Origin: Flavilitoribacter nigricans DSM 23189 = NBRC 102662
Lineage (GTDB): Bacteria; Bacteroidota; Bacteroidia; Chitinophagales; Saprospiraceae
Reading direction: 5' to 3'
Length of the DNA: 64,000 nucleotides
Assembly: GCF_002646595.1 (NCBI RefSeq)
Contig: NZ_PDUD01000027.1
Span: forward strand, 167,045 to 231,044
The notes beneath the pieces are model-generated. The model made no database searches, was not told where the DNA came from, and saw only the letters and a program-made list of their open reading frames with translations. This document shows, one piece after another, positions 25,101 to 34,132 of this stretch. The position numbers were made by a program, and so were the translations under genes. The stretch's first letter is position 1, and each line of letters starts with the position of its first letter.

Positions 25101-26859
25101 CGAAAATACTTTGGCCTGGGGAACTTATGACTGGCGCCTGATCGATGCCCCCGACGACTGGACGCTTACCCCGGCGGGCAATGGGGTGGATCTTTCCATT
25201 GACCACATAGGCCCTTACCGGCGGATAGGGCTGGAGGTAAAAGGGGAAACACCCTGCTTTTCCCTGACGGACACAACCTATCTGGATATCTACGGCGAGC
25301 CGGAAATCATTTCTGCACCCCACGATCTTTATCTCTTTGCCGGAGATGACATTGTACTGGAGATCGAGGCGCGTGAGATTCCGGGAGTAGAACTTCGGTA
25401 CCGACTGTATAAAGACAGTTATCTGGTTGCTTCTTCCCCGTATCCAAAAATGGTATTCCAGAATTTTATTGCCGAGGAGGATGAGGGCACTTATTATATG
25501 GAAGTGGATAACGGATGTCAGGTGGCCCGGACGGAACCCTTTGTGATCGCGCTCAGCAACCACGCGCGTTTCACGGTTTTTTATGATCGGAATGAAGACG
25601 GCATACAGACCCTACCGGGCGAACCCGGCATCGGCACCGGCCAATTCCTTATCGGTGAAGATCAGATCGCCTTTCCCGGTACGACCGGCCGACTTGATTA
25701 TTTTCCGGAAGACGGATTGGGCGCGCAGACGATCACCTATCAGCCGGCTCCGGACTGGAAACTCACTGCCGGAACTGACACTTACCAAGTAGATCTGAAC
25801 CTGGAAGCTCCCCAGTTATTCAAACTCGGCGTCAGCCCGGTAGAGACGATCGATCGGGTAGAGGGCTTCCTCAACAGTGATCCCCTGGTCTGCAATCTGC
25901 GCGCGCAGTTTTATCTGACCATCAAGAACACGGGTACAACGCTGCAAAACGTAAATGTGGAGATCAACGCGCCGCAACTTGGCTACCAGGGTAACCAGGT
26001 GGCTAACGGGATCTGGCCGGGCGAAACCCTCAACCGCATCCTGTATATCCCCATGCAGGGAGTGGAATTGATCGGTGATACCATCAGTTTTTACCTGAAG
26101 TTATCCTATCCCGAATCGGGTGCATCCGGCGAGATCCTGACCAGTGAATATACCTACCGGGATATCCTGCTTTGTGCCTACGATCCGAATGATAAACTGG
26201 TGATGCCGACCGGCGAGGGGGAAGAGCGCGCCACCCGATTCGGGGAAGCGCTACATTACACCGTAAGGTTTCAGAATACCGGAAATTATCCGGCCCGGGA
26301 TATTACGATCCGGGATACCCTGGATGAGCATCTGGACCTTTCCACCTTTGAGTTGCTTTCCACCAGCCATACGCTTTCGCGGCTGGTCATGGAAGATCGT
26401 GCACTCGAATTTATTTTCAAAGAAATTTACCTGCCGGATTCCACGAATAACGAACCGGGTTCGCACGGATATATCAGTTACCGCATCCATCCGGTGACGG
26501 ATTTGCCGGAGTTTACTCCCATTGAAAATACCGCTCATATTTATTTCGACCAAAATCCGCCGATCGTTACCAACACTACCCGGAATACCCTGACGGATGG
26601 ACTCATTGATGCGGTTGCCCGGCCGGAGGCAGCACAATTATCCGTTCGGATCTATCCTAATCCGACCCGGGGGGAGTTGATTATAGAAACTACGGCGTCT
26701 CCGGCGGATCGACTCTTCTGGCGACTTTTCTCACCTACCGGACAATCACTGCGGAACGGGCAGCTACAATCCCCAAAAGAGCAGTTATCCCTGGATCTGC
26801 CTTCCGGCGTCTACTGGTTGAATATTGGTAATCTCTGGCGAAAGGTGGTCTTTTTCTAA
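22114..26859 (+). CDS. Large secreted Asp-box propeller / Ig-like protein with T9SS type A sorting domain
   Basis: 1581 residues. Signal peptide 1-23 (FSCLFVLLPLIAYTQ). Two blocks of Ycf48/BNR-type Asp-boxes: SRDGGNTWTF, TTDGGANWF, TTDGGNTWSE before about residue 330, and TLDGGQNWQ, TTDGAETFF, TLDGGKRWEE, SIDYGKTWAK, TTDGGQTWTV, TRDGGACW in about 500-790, probably two beta-propellers separated by a PKD/Ig-like stretch. Further Ig-like domains follow, then about 1370-1500 the conserved YDPNDKLV...HYTVRFQNTGNYPA...ENTAHIYFDQNPPIVTN module common in T9SS cargo, and a final sorting tail (VRIYPNPTRGELIIE...GVYWLNIGNLWRKVVFF). Likely surface-displayed or released; binding role inferred. The middle block looks AT-richer than its flanks. 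Confidence 0.88.
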   Translation: MKKTIIPLFSCLFVLLPLIAYTQWQVIPTGYDSKLYSIDSYGDQTLALGTDRGIIVSRDGGNTWTFHDMDLGFGDLELSFPVLDLHLIDEQSVVVTGEISFNNDQLIYRSLDNFATWEITLDYSKPEGSFHFFQDLEFVTSQIGFAVGHPLNVIATTDGGANWFLRSDIQNATRAISMYDNTHGIAVGDRHILVNSGDLTWNQIARPEYLEAVVMVDQQTAYAGGYTGMLKTTDGGNTWSELPAAPKDVINLVADGPDLLLAGTTAGIFLSRSGGQYWEYFPETADYEITGLILANDVWWALDKSGNLLQSADLSGAKPLASYAEIHPEELQCGTTTVQLTNNGSPEWSYEWYLEGELFSTDYNTSVDFDTSGGVQLDLIAITPTGRDTFTNTVYQQVGQIPQVEVQTDYFGCTGDVFLINLDAPAYKKAYNYRWYFEGATEPFSYDTVAQVSVSQDQRVLLVASKNDCLDTTYLNFHVAFDHQPLSWEEIGAPIGPNYLEDLQFIDDQLGYAITFDGFFRTLDGGQNWQRTGKEEIGNPASMFFISPLEGFVTTGRRLWKTTDGAETFFRVPRKPDNLDNYAIVADKVYFVNDTLGFAMEVSSNSKILRTLDGGKRWEEVWAYPEFGYVNISTIRCLEETCIVSGRNSGIFKSIDYGKTWAKVENYDHWAEDALILGDNTYLIASTLDQKVPTDPQPIALRRTTDGGQTWTVNLLGVTDDDPMSYNNGLIPAYFEQLDADNFYLWSLKQFYSTRDGGACWQAESRLGRNHKRVDFLTEEIGFVGSDQEPTGPPGIHRTRPDVYFTLPYPLCLGSTVRLRNESLEKGYDEFEWYRNGELFSTAAEPEWTIDSPGEYTFTLTARQAGKEGTFTREIIIDPVPPPLEWLDEPLSFCNQKDTLWVTDLGERYGYQWKLDPAVAGHWNTDKNRFQVYWWNYGDQATVSVFGISENLCTTDTLELSLGFQQRLNQIPFLSDNPDLVCVPDGEQQTVHFGLYENTLAWGTYDWRLIDAPDDWTLTPAGNGVDLSIDHIGPYRRIGLEVKGETPCFSLTDTTYLDIYGEPEIISAPHDLYLFAGDDIVLEIEAREIPGVELRYRLYKDSYLVASSPYPKMVFQNFIAEEDEGTYYMEVDNGCQVARTEPFVIALSNHARFTVFYDRNEDGIQTLPGEPGIGTGQFLIGEDQIAFPGTTGRLDYFPEDGLGAQTITYQPAPDWKLTAGTDTYQVDLNLEAPQLFKLGVSPVETIDRVEGFLNSDPLVCNLRAQFYLTIKNTGTTLQNVNVEINAPQLGYQGNQVANGIWPGETLNRILYIPMQGVELIGDTISFYLKLSYPESGASGEILTSEYTYRDILLCAYDPNDKLVMPTGEGEERATRFGEALHYTVRFQNTGNYPARDITIRDTLDEHLDLSTFELLSTSHTLSRLVMEDRALEFIFKEIYLPDSTNNEPGSHGYISYRIHPVTDLPEFTPIENTAHIYFDQNPPIVTNTTRNTLTDGLIDAVARPEAAQLSVRIYPNPTRGELIIETTASPADRLFWRLFSPTGQSLRNGQLQSPKEQLSLDLPSGVYWLNIGNLWRKVVFF

Positions 26860-26894
26860 GCCGATGCACCATAATCAGTGAAGTTGTGGGGGTA

Positions 26895-28484
26895 TCACCT
26901 AATGATCGTAATATCCCCCGTCAAAATCTTTTGCGTGCCGTCCTTGAGCCTGACTTCGATGGCATAGAGGTACACCCCGTTTTCCAGCACTTCCTGGTTT
27001 TGCTTCCCGTTCCAGGCGAATACTTCGCCTTCCGTCTGGGCGTACACCTGGCTGCCCCAGCGATCGTACACCCGCAGGGACAAGACCTGTACGAAAGATT
27101 CACTGCCGAATACCTGAAACAGGTCATTGACCCCATCGTCATTGGGCGAGAAAGCATTGGGAATAAAGACCTCGTACTCCCGGAGTTGCAGGTGGACCAG
27201 ACTGTCACAACCGATCGAAGAGGTAAAGGTCAGATTGGTGGCTACGGGCGATGAAAAAGCGTAGCGGCCGATCCGGTAAGTCTCCCCTTTAAAGAAGTAG
27301 GCTTCCATGGTATCGACGGTCTCCGAGAGTACCGTCACGTCCAGCAGAACGGTGCTGTCACAACTGTTCACATCCTGAAAAGTATGGGTGTAGGAGCCGG
27401 AGGTGGAAATATTCTGATTACCGAAACGGTAGGTATCATCCGGACAAACCACTACCTGGGCTTCCCGCACGTAGGCCGGCACGGCGTGGTCAAATACATC
27501 GGATAGGATGCAGGATTCATTGATGGAGGCTAAAACCTGGTAATTTCCTTCCACCTTTCCGGGCTTAAATTCCCGATTGGTAGCCCCGACAACGGCTACT
27601 CCGTCACGGTACCACTGCAGGCTCGCCCCCGGTTTTTCGGAGGCGATGAGTTTGAATTCCGGGTCGCAGGGGTGCCCATTGGAGGATACGGTGGGGCCGA
27701 ATAGTTCCGAGTTGGCCAGGATCAGATTATCCAGAAAATAGTAGGGATTGACGGTGCGGTTGAGTTCCACGCAATCCGGGCCGATCGCGATGGCGGTGAT
27801 GTCTTCCCGTGGGGTAGTGGTGATCTCGAACTGGCGCCAGTTCTTGAAACCGTTGACGCCCACCTGACCCAGGAATTGCCATTCCGGATCGTTGGTCGGG
27901 CAGCCGAAAAAATCGTTTCCTACCCCGAATGGCAGGTTCTTACAATCCGTAGTCCCGTAGAGGGCAACATTCATGGGCGGAGAGATCTCCGTATCCACAA
28001 AACCGATATAGAACTGAAAGGTATAGGTGGTACCCGCTTTGAGCGGCGCCAGGAGGCAGGCCCCGGTATATTCTTTCCAGTTGGGATTAGGGTTGCGGCT
28101 AAAACGGCCGTTCCGGAAACCGATGTAGGCATCGCCATCCGGCAGCGGCAGGGGCACCGGAAATTCATCCCGGATGAAGTAGCCGCAGCGGTTGTAGTAA
28201 TCAGTCGTCGCTTCGGAGGCCTGGATCCAGGTCTCGGCGCAATCGAGTTGCTGGTTGCCGGAGGGGCAGCAGTTGGTCTCCTCAAAAGAAGGATTGGGAA
28301 TGAGGGATGGCGGTTCCGACTCCTGGCAGATACAATCCGGGTCGTTGAGGTCGATCAGGCCGTCTCCGTCGTCGTCCCGGGCGTTGTTACAAACCTCTTC
28401 CATCGCGAGAAGGCCGGCTGGGGAGCGATCCGTTACGGCAGTCATCAGGAACAGTAGCAAAAAAACAAAGTGAGTTTGCATCAA
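26895..28484 (-). CDS. Secreted protein with T9SS type B (gliding-motility-associated) C-terminal domain
   Basis: 529 residues. Signal peptide 1-27 or so, then CNNARDDDGDGLIDLNDPDC, a MopE/thrombospondin-like calcium loop, and a carbohydrate-binding-like strand domain (about 60-230; CPSGNQQLDCAETWIQ...GDAYIGFR...YTFQFYIGF), which suggests a jelly-roll ligand-binding unit. Two short repeats containing ...CDSTVLLDVTV and CDSLVHLQLREYE lead into the type B tail: FIPNAFSPNDDGVNDLFQVF, LRVYDRWGSQVYA, WNGKQNQEVLENGVYLYAIE, GDITIIR. This tail directs export and attachment to the cell surface by T9SS. Convergent with the larger type A cargo gene upstream. Confidence 0.88.
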   Translation of the reverse strand: MMQTHFVFLLLFLMTAVTDRSPAGLLAMEEVCNNARDDDGDGLIDLNDPDCICQESEPPSLIPNPSFEETNCCPSGNQQLDCAETWIQASEATTDYYNRCGYFIRDEFPVPLPLPDGDAYIGFRNGRFSRNPNPNWKEYTGACLLAPLKAGTTYTFQFYIGFVDTEISPPMNVALYGTTDCKNLPFGVGNDFFGCPTNDPEWQFLGQVGVNGFKNWRQFEITTTPREDITAIAIGPDCVELNRTVNPYYFLDNLILANSELFGPTVSSNGHPCDPEFKLIASEKPGASLQWYRDGVAVVGATNREFKPGKVEGNYQVLASINESCILSDVFDHAVPAYVREAQVVVCPDDTYRFGNQNISTSGSYTHTFQDVNSCDSTVLLDVTVLSETVDTMEAYFFKGETYRIGRYAFSSPVATNLTFTSSIGCDSLVHLQLREYEVFIPNAFSPNDDGVNDLFQVFGSESFVQVLSLRVYDRWGSQVYAQTEGEVFAWNGKQNQEVLENGVYLYAIEVRLKDGTQKILTGDITIIR

Positions 28485-28760
28485 TTAGGGATTGAGTGTG
28501 CAAAAGTTTTCAGCCGGAACAAGGTGGCAGCCGTCTCTTTTAACGTTTGGGGCGTCAGCTGTGGATCATAATGCTTTGTAAACCAATTAACTAAAAAAGA
28601 TGACAAACTAATGGCAAACTGAAATTCTATATGGCTAACCGTTTGCTTTTCAGTGAATTGGCGGATCATTGTGAACTGCTGATCTGCTACAGTGCACAGC
28701 GCTGATTTAAAGATATGGATAATATTGAAAAAGTTAACGGTAATATGATCCTCCCTACAT
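28485..28760. other. Divergent intergenic region between T9SS cargo gene and carA
   Basis: AT-rich. It holds no ORF I can support. TACATTTG at 28756-28763 is also a -7-like sequence with TTA 19 nt before it (28734-28736), a possible second, weaker promoter for carA. Confidence 0.45.
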
Positions 28761-28790
28761 TTGCCGCTTTGCTGCAATATGCTATCTTTG
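28761..28790 (+). promoter_or_regulatory. Consensus Bacteroidota promoter for carA
   Basis: TTG (28761-28763), exactly 19 nt, TATCTTTG (28783-28790). Transcription should start near 28795-28797. The promoter lies inside the longest open carA frame, so translation of carA must begin downstream of it. Confidence 0.75.
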
Positions 28791-28805
28791 CAGCGATTTG
28801 GGAAA

Positions 28806-28844
28806 ATGGTCAGAAAGCGCCGACTATTGCCCAGACGGCCCTGA
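28806..28844 (+). CDS. Arginine-rich upstream ORF (candidate leader peptide of carA)
   Basis: ATG to TGA, 12 codons: MVRKRRLLPRRP. Five Arg (AGA, CGC, CGA, AGA, CGG) and one Lys. It is the first ATG after the promoter, about 10 nt from the expected transcript start, in a different frame from carA, and stops 17 nt before the likely carA start. The gene behind it makes carbamoyl phosphate for arginine and pyrimidines, so an arginine-sensing leader is a natural reading. No terminator hairpin lies between, so control would have to act on translation of carA. Confidence 0.45.
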   Translation: MVRKRRLLPRRP

Positions 28845-28861
28845 CCTCTAAAAATTGTGCC

Positions 28862-29974
28862 GTGCAACAAAACGAACTGGAATTAAGACCTGCCTTATTA
28901 TTATTGGAAGACGGTAGCCTGTTTCATGGAAAAGCAGCCGGAAAGATCGGAACCACCGCTGGCGAGATCTGCTTTAACACTGGAATGACCGGTTACCAGG
29001 AAATCTTTACTGATCCTTCCTATTTTGGTCAATTATTGGTGGCAACCAATGCCCACATTGGGAATTATGGGACCAAAAAATCCGAAACGGAATCTACTGC
29101 AATCAAAATTGCCGGATTGATCTGTAAAAATTTTACGTATCAATTTTCCCGTAAGCAGGCAGATGAATCAATTCAGGAATATTTCGAGCGTGAAAACCTC
29201 GTAGGTATCTCCGACGTGGACACCCGTGCCATCGTACGTCATATTCGTACCAAAGGTGCGATGAACGCCATCATTTCTTCCGAGATCCTCGATGTGGATG
29301 AACTGAAGAAAAAACTGGCGGACGTACCGGCGATGGAGGGGCTGGAGCTCGCTTCCAAAGTGAGTACCGACAAACCTTACGTCTACGGGAACGACAACAG
29401 CGGCTACCGCGTAGCTGCGCTCGATTTCGGGATCAAGGAAAACATCCTCCGTTGTTTTACCGATCGGGACTGTCTGGTAAAGGTTTTTCCCGCAAAAACT
29501 TCCTTCGAGGAGTTGAAGGCCTGGAGCCCGGACGGTTACTTCCTCAGTAATGGCCCCGGAGACCCCGGTGCGATGGATTATGCGGTGGAAACCACCAAAA
29601 AGATCCTGGAGGAAGGCAAACCACTGTTCGGTATCTGCCTCGGACACCAAATCCTGGCACGTGCGGTAGATATCCCTACCTACAAAATGCACCACGGACA
29701 CCGCGGTATCAATCATCCGGTGAAAAACGTGATCTCCGGTAGCTGTGAGATCACCAGCCAGAATCACGGATTCGGGGTGAGCCCGGAAGCGATCCACAAC
29801 AATATCGATAAGGTCGAGATCACCCACCTCAACCTGAACGATGAGACGATCGAGGGGATCCGGATCAAGGACAAGCCGGCTTTCTCGGTGCAGTACCACC
29901 CGGAAGCATCACCCGGCCCGCACGATGCCCGTTACCTGTTTGACGAGTTTATTCGCCTGATGGGGAAATCGTAA
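28862..29974 (+). CDS. carA: Carbamoyl-phosphate synthase small (glutaminase) subunit
   Basis: Supplies ammonia from glutamine to CarB for carbamoyl phosphate, the entry to arginine and pyrimidine synthesis. I place the start at GTG 28862 (370 residues): it gives the normal N-terminus, with ALLLLEDGSLFHG as in known CarA, and lies downstream of the promoter at 28761-28790. The frame is open back to 28715, but that part precedes the transcription start. N-terminal domain: GEICFNTGMTGYQEIFTDPS, ISDVDTRAIVRHIR. Class I amidotransferase: FLSNGPGDPG, nucleophile C259 in GICLGHQ, H346 and E348 in YHPEASPGPHD. carB is not in the window. Followed by eno, a common neighbour in this phylum. An Arg-rich upstream ORF precedes it. 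Confidence 0.95.
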   Translation: MQQNELELRPALLLLEDGSLFHGKAAGKIGTTAGEICFNTGMTGYQEIFTDPSYFGQLLVATNAHIGNYGTKKSETESTAIKIAGLICKNFTYQFSRKQADESIQEYFERENLVGISDVDTRAIVRHIRTKGAMNAIISSEILDVDELKKKLADVPAMEGLELASKVSTDKPYVYGNDNSGYRVAALDFGIKENILRCFTDRDCLVKVFPAKTSFEELKAWSPDGYFLSNGPGDPGAMDYAVETTKKILEEGKPLFGICLGHQILARAVDIPTYKMHHGHRGINHPVKNVISGSCEITSQNHGFGVSPEAIHNNIDKVEITHLNLNDETIEGIRIKDKPAFSVQYHPEASPGPHDARYLFDEFIRLMGKS

Positions 29975-29975
29975 C

Positions 29976-30019
29976 GCCGACCTCTGGTCAGCAAGCTGCC
30001 GGGCCAACTGCTGGTCGGC
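29976..30019 (+). terminator. Hairpin after carA
   Basis: GCCGACC (29976-29982) pairs with GGTCGGC (30013-30019), with a 30-nt loop containing further pairing. No T-run; may be a processing or weak termination site. Confidence 0.35.
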
Positions 30020-30048
30020 AAGGCAAGACATCAATTACAATTCGGTAA

Positions 30049-31431
<1,383 letters not shown>

Positions 31432-31442
31432 CTCCGGATGGT

Positions 31443-31474
31443 CCATGGAGACGCATGGTAATGCGTCTCCATGG
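31443..31474 (+). terminator. Strong hairpin after eno
   Basis: CCATGGAGACGCAT and ATGCGTCTCCATGG form a perfect 14-bp stem with loop GGTA. Only a short T-stretch (AAATTTTGGG) follows, so it may be a terminator or an mRNA-stabilising 3' structure. Confidence 0.6.
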
Positions 31475-31558
31475 GAAATTTTGGGTATTTCATGGCAAAC
31501 AGGAAATATATTCATAATTTGCCAGTCCGTTGATCCATGAACCCAAAACCAAAATACC

Positions 31559-31870
31559 ATGGCTAACAATTCCTTTCAAGCGATCAAAGAGCAAATACCG
31601 GCGCCACTGCGAAACAAATACTTCCTGGTGCTGACTTTGTTTTTTGCCTGGATGGTTTTCCTGGATCGCCACGATCTGGTTACCCAGTGGCGTTTGCAGA
31701 ATACGGTCAACAAACTGGAAGAGGATAAGGCCTTTTATTCCGAAAAAATAGAAGAAGCTGAGCAGGAGCGACTCGACCTGGATATCAATGACGAAAAATT
31801 CGCTCGTGAACAGTACTATATGAAGAAGTCGGACGAAGATGTCTTCATCATTGTAGATAAAGAAGATTAA
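31559..31870 (+). CDS. ftsB: FtsB/DivIC-family cell-division protein
   Basis: 103 residues. One membrane helix (about 21-36, YFLVLTLFFAWMVFLD), preceded by a short cytoplasmic part and followed by a periplasmic coiled coil (QNTVNKLEEDKAFYSEKIEE, about 47-80) and a short C-terminal tail with AREQYYMKKSDEDVFIIV, the pattern of septum formation initiator proteins (FtsB in Gram-negatives, DivIC in Firmicutes). It should link FtsL and FtsQ at the septum. Placement after eno matches a widely conserved neighbour pair. Symbol could equally be divIC. Confidence 0.88.
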   Translation: MANNSFQAIKEQIPAPLRNKYFLVLTLFFAWMVFLDRHDLVTQWRLQNTVNKLEEDKAFYSEKIEEAEQERLDLDINDEKFAREQYYMKKSDEDVFIIVDKED

Positions 31871-31893
31871 CAACCTAATAACCAAGCTAATAT

Positions 31894-32766
31894 ATGTCAG
31901 TTCTCGTCAATAAAGATTCCCGGATCATCGTTCAGGGGTTCACCGGGAAGGAAGGTACTTTTCACGCCGGCCAAATGATCGAGTACGGTACCAATGTGGT
32001 AGGCGGTGTTACTCCGGGCAAAGGAGGCACCACGCATCTGGACCGTCCGGTTTTTAATACGGTAGCCGATGCGGTATCGGAAGCCGGTGCGGATACGTCA
32101 GTGATCTTTGTTCCGCCCCCATTCGCCGGTGATGCCATTATGGAAGCCGCCGCTGCGGGTATCAAAGTGATCATTTGTATCACGGAAGGTATTCCGGTAC
32201 AGGACATGGTAAAAGTAAAAGCCTACATCGAAGATTACGACTGCCGTCTGGTAGGTCCGAACTGCCCGGGTGTGATCACTCCGGGGGAAGCCAAGTGCGG
32301 AATTATGCCGGGCTTCATTCACCGTCAGGGTAAGATCGGGATCGTTTCCCGTTCCGGTACCCTCACTTACGAAGCGGTGGATCAGGTAACCAAAGCCGGT
32401 ATGGGCCAGTCTACCTGTATCGGTATCGGCGGTGACCCCATCGTGGGCACGACGACCAAAGATGCGGTTGAGTTGCTGATGAACGATCCGGAAACCGAAG
32501 GGATCATCATGATCGGTGAGATCGGAGGTAGTATGGAAGCTGATGCTGCACACTATATCAAGGAACACGGTACCAAACCGGTGGTTGGTTTTATTGCCGG
32601 CCAGACCGCTCCGAAAGGACGTACCATGGGCCACGCCGGTGCCATCATCGGTGGTGCGGAAGATACGGCTGAAGCCAAAATGAAAATCATGGAAGCCTGC
32701 GGTATCCACGTGGTAAAATCTCCGGCGGATATCGGCACAACTATGGTTGAAGCACTGAAGAAATAA
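31894..32766 (+). CDS. sucD: Succinyl-CoA ligase [ADP-forming] alpha subunit
   Basis: 290 residues. CoA-binding Rossmann part ([40 protein letters not shown]), then [20 protein letters not shown] and the catalytic loop with phosphohistidine H247 in [14 protein letters not shown]. Forms an alpha/beta complex with SucC, whose gene is not in the window, making succinate and ATP (or GTP) from succinyl-CoA in the TCA cycle. Starts 23 bp after the ftsB gene, so probably cotranscribed with it. A symmetric terminator follows. Confidence 0.97.
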   Translation: MSVLVNKDSRIIVQGFTGKEGTFHAGQMIEYGTNVVGGVTPGKGGTTHLDRPVFNTVADAVSEAGADTSVIFVPPPFAGDAIMEAAAAGIKVIICITEGIPVQDMVKVKAYIEDYDCRLVGPNCPGVITPGEAKCGIMPGFIHRQGKIGIVSRSGTLTYEAVDQVTKAGMGQSTCIGIGGDPIVGTTTKDAVELLMNDPETEGIIMIGEIGGSMEADAAHYIKEHGTKPVVGFIAGQTAPKGRTMGHAGAIIGGAEDTAEAKMKIMEACGIHVVKSPADIGTTMVEALKK

Positions 32767-32800
32767 GCCATTATCGGATAGTCCGATAGTCCATTGCATA

Positions 32801-32840
32801 AAAAAGGGTTTACCGAACGGAAGTTTGGTAACCCCTTTTT
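32801..32840. terminator. Bidirectional intrinsic terminator
   Basis: AAAAAGGGTTTACC (32801-32814) pairs with GGTAACCCCTTTTT (32827-32840) with one mismatch; the A and T runs give a U-tail on both strands. Sits between sucD and the convergent 192-residue membrane-anchored gene. Confidence 0.85.
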
Positions 32841-32858
32841 CGTGCCGCTCCCGGCGGA

Positions 32859-33437
32859 TCAGGAGATCAGCATGATCACGATAATGGTGATGAAGATCGC
32901 AATGAGATAGTACGTCAGGTTATTGCTCTGATATTTCTCGAAAAGGTGGCGCATCAGATCGTACCATTCCAGGCGACGTCCCAATCGTTCCACCGTCAGT
33001 ACGAAGTATTTATCGGTATTTTCGGCAATGAATTTCTTCGGATTGGCGAGTAATTTGAGGATCATAAATTCGTCGTCCATGAAGGCCAGTTCGTACACAT
33101 TGGTACTTTGGTAGCCGTCATCGCCGATGAACATCTTGTTGCCCACGTAGCGATACATGCCCTGCATCACCCGTCCGTCTATGGTTTTGATGTATTCGCG
33201 GTCCAGATCATCCTCGTTGGGTTTGGGACTGAAAAAGTGGAAGACCAGTTCGTGGAAGTTCTCGTTGTCCTGCACTTCCACCCAGGGCTTGTTGGTGTAA
33301 AATTCCTCTTCCCGTAGGTCTTCGCTGTTGGCGCCGACCAGGGGCAAAATTTTATCCAGATATTCCTCCATACTTTCCGCCTCGGGAAATGGGGTGTTGA
33401 AGGATTCCGCAATTCTATCCAGCAGTTTGTTTTCCAA
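32859..33437 (-). CDS. Tail-anchored protein of unknown function
   Basis: 192 residues: a soluble mixed alpha/beta domain (1-165, very acidic at the start) and one hydrophobic segment at the extreme C-terminus (about 172-191, YYLIAIFITIIVIMLIS) that should anchor it in the inner membrane with the bulk in the cytoplasm. Motif-like stretches EDDLDREYIKTIDGRVMQG and VLTVERLGRRLEWYDLMRHL give no family that I recognise. Convergent with sucD, separated by a symmetric terminator. Confidence 0.65.
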   Translation of the reverse strand: MENKLLDRIAESFNTPFPEAESMEEYLDKILPLVGANSEDLREEEFYTNKPWVEVQDNENFHELVFHFFSPKPNEDDLDREYIKTIDGRVMQGMYRYVGNKMFIGDDGYQSTNVYELAFMDDEFMILKLLANPKKFIAENTDKYFVLTVERLGRRLEWYDLMRHLFEKYQSNNLTYYLIAIFITIIVIMLIS

Positions 33438-33566
33438 GGCTTATCAGCTTTTAGCGCTCTAAGTTACAACTTCCCGGAAAAATTGTTGATATGTAGTCCA
33501 TTGGGTAAGGTATGGATATACGAATTGCCCTTAATTCCGGACGAACCCAACCGGTACCTGCGTCAT

Positions 33567-34049
33567 TTACGAAGCCTCCTGCTTCCACTCACTGCGCTTT
33601 CTAAAGTACTTGGGGTTGACGATCAGCAGACCGAAAGATTCGCCGTCCTCCTTTTCGCGCTTGGCGTGGTGAGCGCCGTGGGCACGCAAAATAGCACGGG
33701 AGTACTTGCTGTCCAACTGGCGGAACCATTTGAACCGTTGGTGAATGTATACGTCGTGGATCAGAAAATAGATCAGCCCGTAGATGGAAATACCCACCCC
33801 GATGAACAGCACCCAGAAATGCGGCGTTACGGAGCCGATGATGTAGGAGGCCATACTGGGTATGGCAAACACCAGGAAAAACAGATCGTTCTTTTCAAAA
33901 AAGCCATCCTTTTCGTGGTGGGGCAGGTGGTGGTCTTCGTGCCAGTCCCAGAGGAAACCGTGCATGACGTACTTGTGCGCAAACCAGGCCACGAATTCCA
34001 TGAATAATACGGTAGCGATCGTTATTCCGATATATAACAAAGCGGTCAT
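33567..34049 (-). CDS. crtZ: Beta-carotene hydroxylase (fatty acid hydroxylase superfamily)
   Basis: Start set at ATG 34049 (MTALLYIGITIATVLFMEFV), giving 160 residues, the normal CrtZ length. All histidine clusters of the di-iron membrane hydroxylases are present: HKYVMH (25-30), HEDHH (37-41), HDVYIHQR (98-105), HGAHHAK (124-130), between four predicted helices. CrtZ adds the 3- and 3'-hydroxyl groups to beta-carotene to make zeaxanthin, a typical orange pigment step in this phylum. No other crt gene is in the window. Starts 83 bp after the stop of the large kinase, on the same strand. Confidence 0.9.
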   Translation of the reverse strand: MTALLYIGITIATVLFMEFVAWFAHKYVMHGFLWDWHEDHHLPHHEKDGFFEKNDLFFLVFAIPSMASYIIGSVTPHFWVLFIGVGISIYGLIYFLIHDVYIHQRFKWFRQLDSKYSRAILRAHGAHHAKREKEDGESFGLLIVNPKYFRKRSEWKQEAS

Positions 34050-34132
34050 AGTTTGAAAATTCTGGTATAAAATTACAAAAAAGTAAAATCGATTTTCGAC
34101 CGGATCTCTTCGTCGGCCGGAATTCATAACAA

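Noticed and set aside
28715..28861. 49-residue N-terminal extension of CarA
   Set aside because: Lies across the consensus promoter and looks unlike CarA N-termini; GTG at 28862 gives the normal length.
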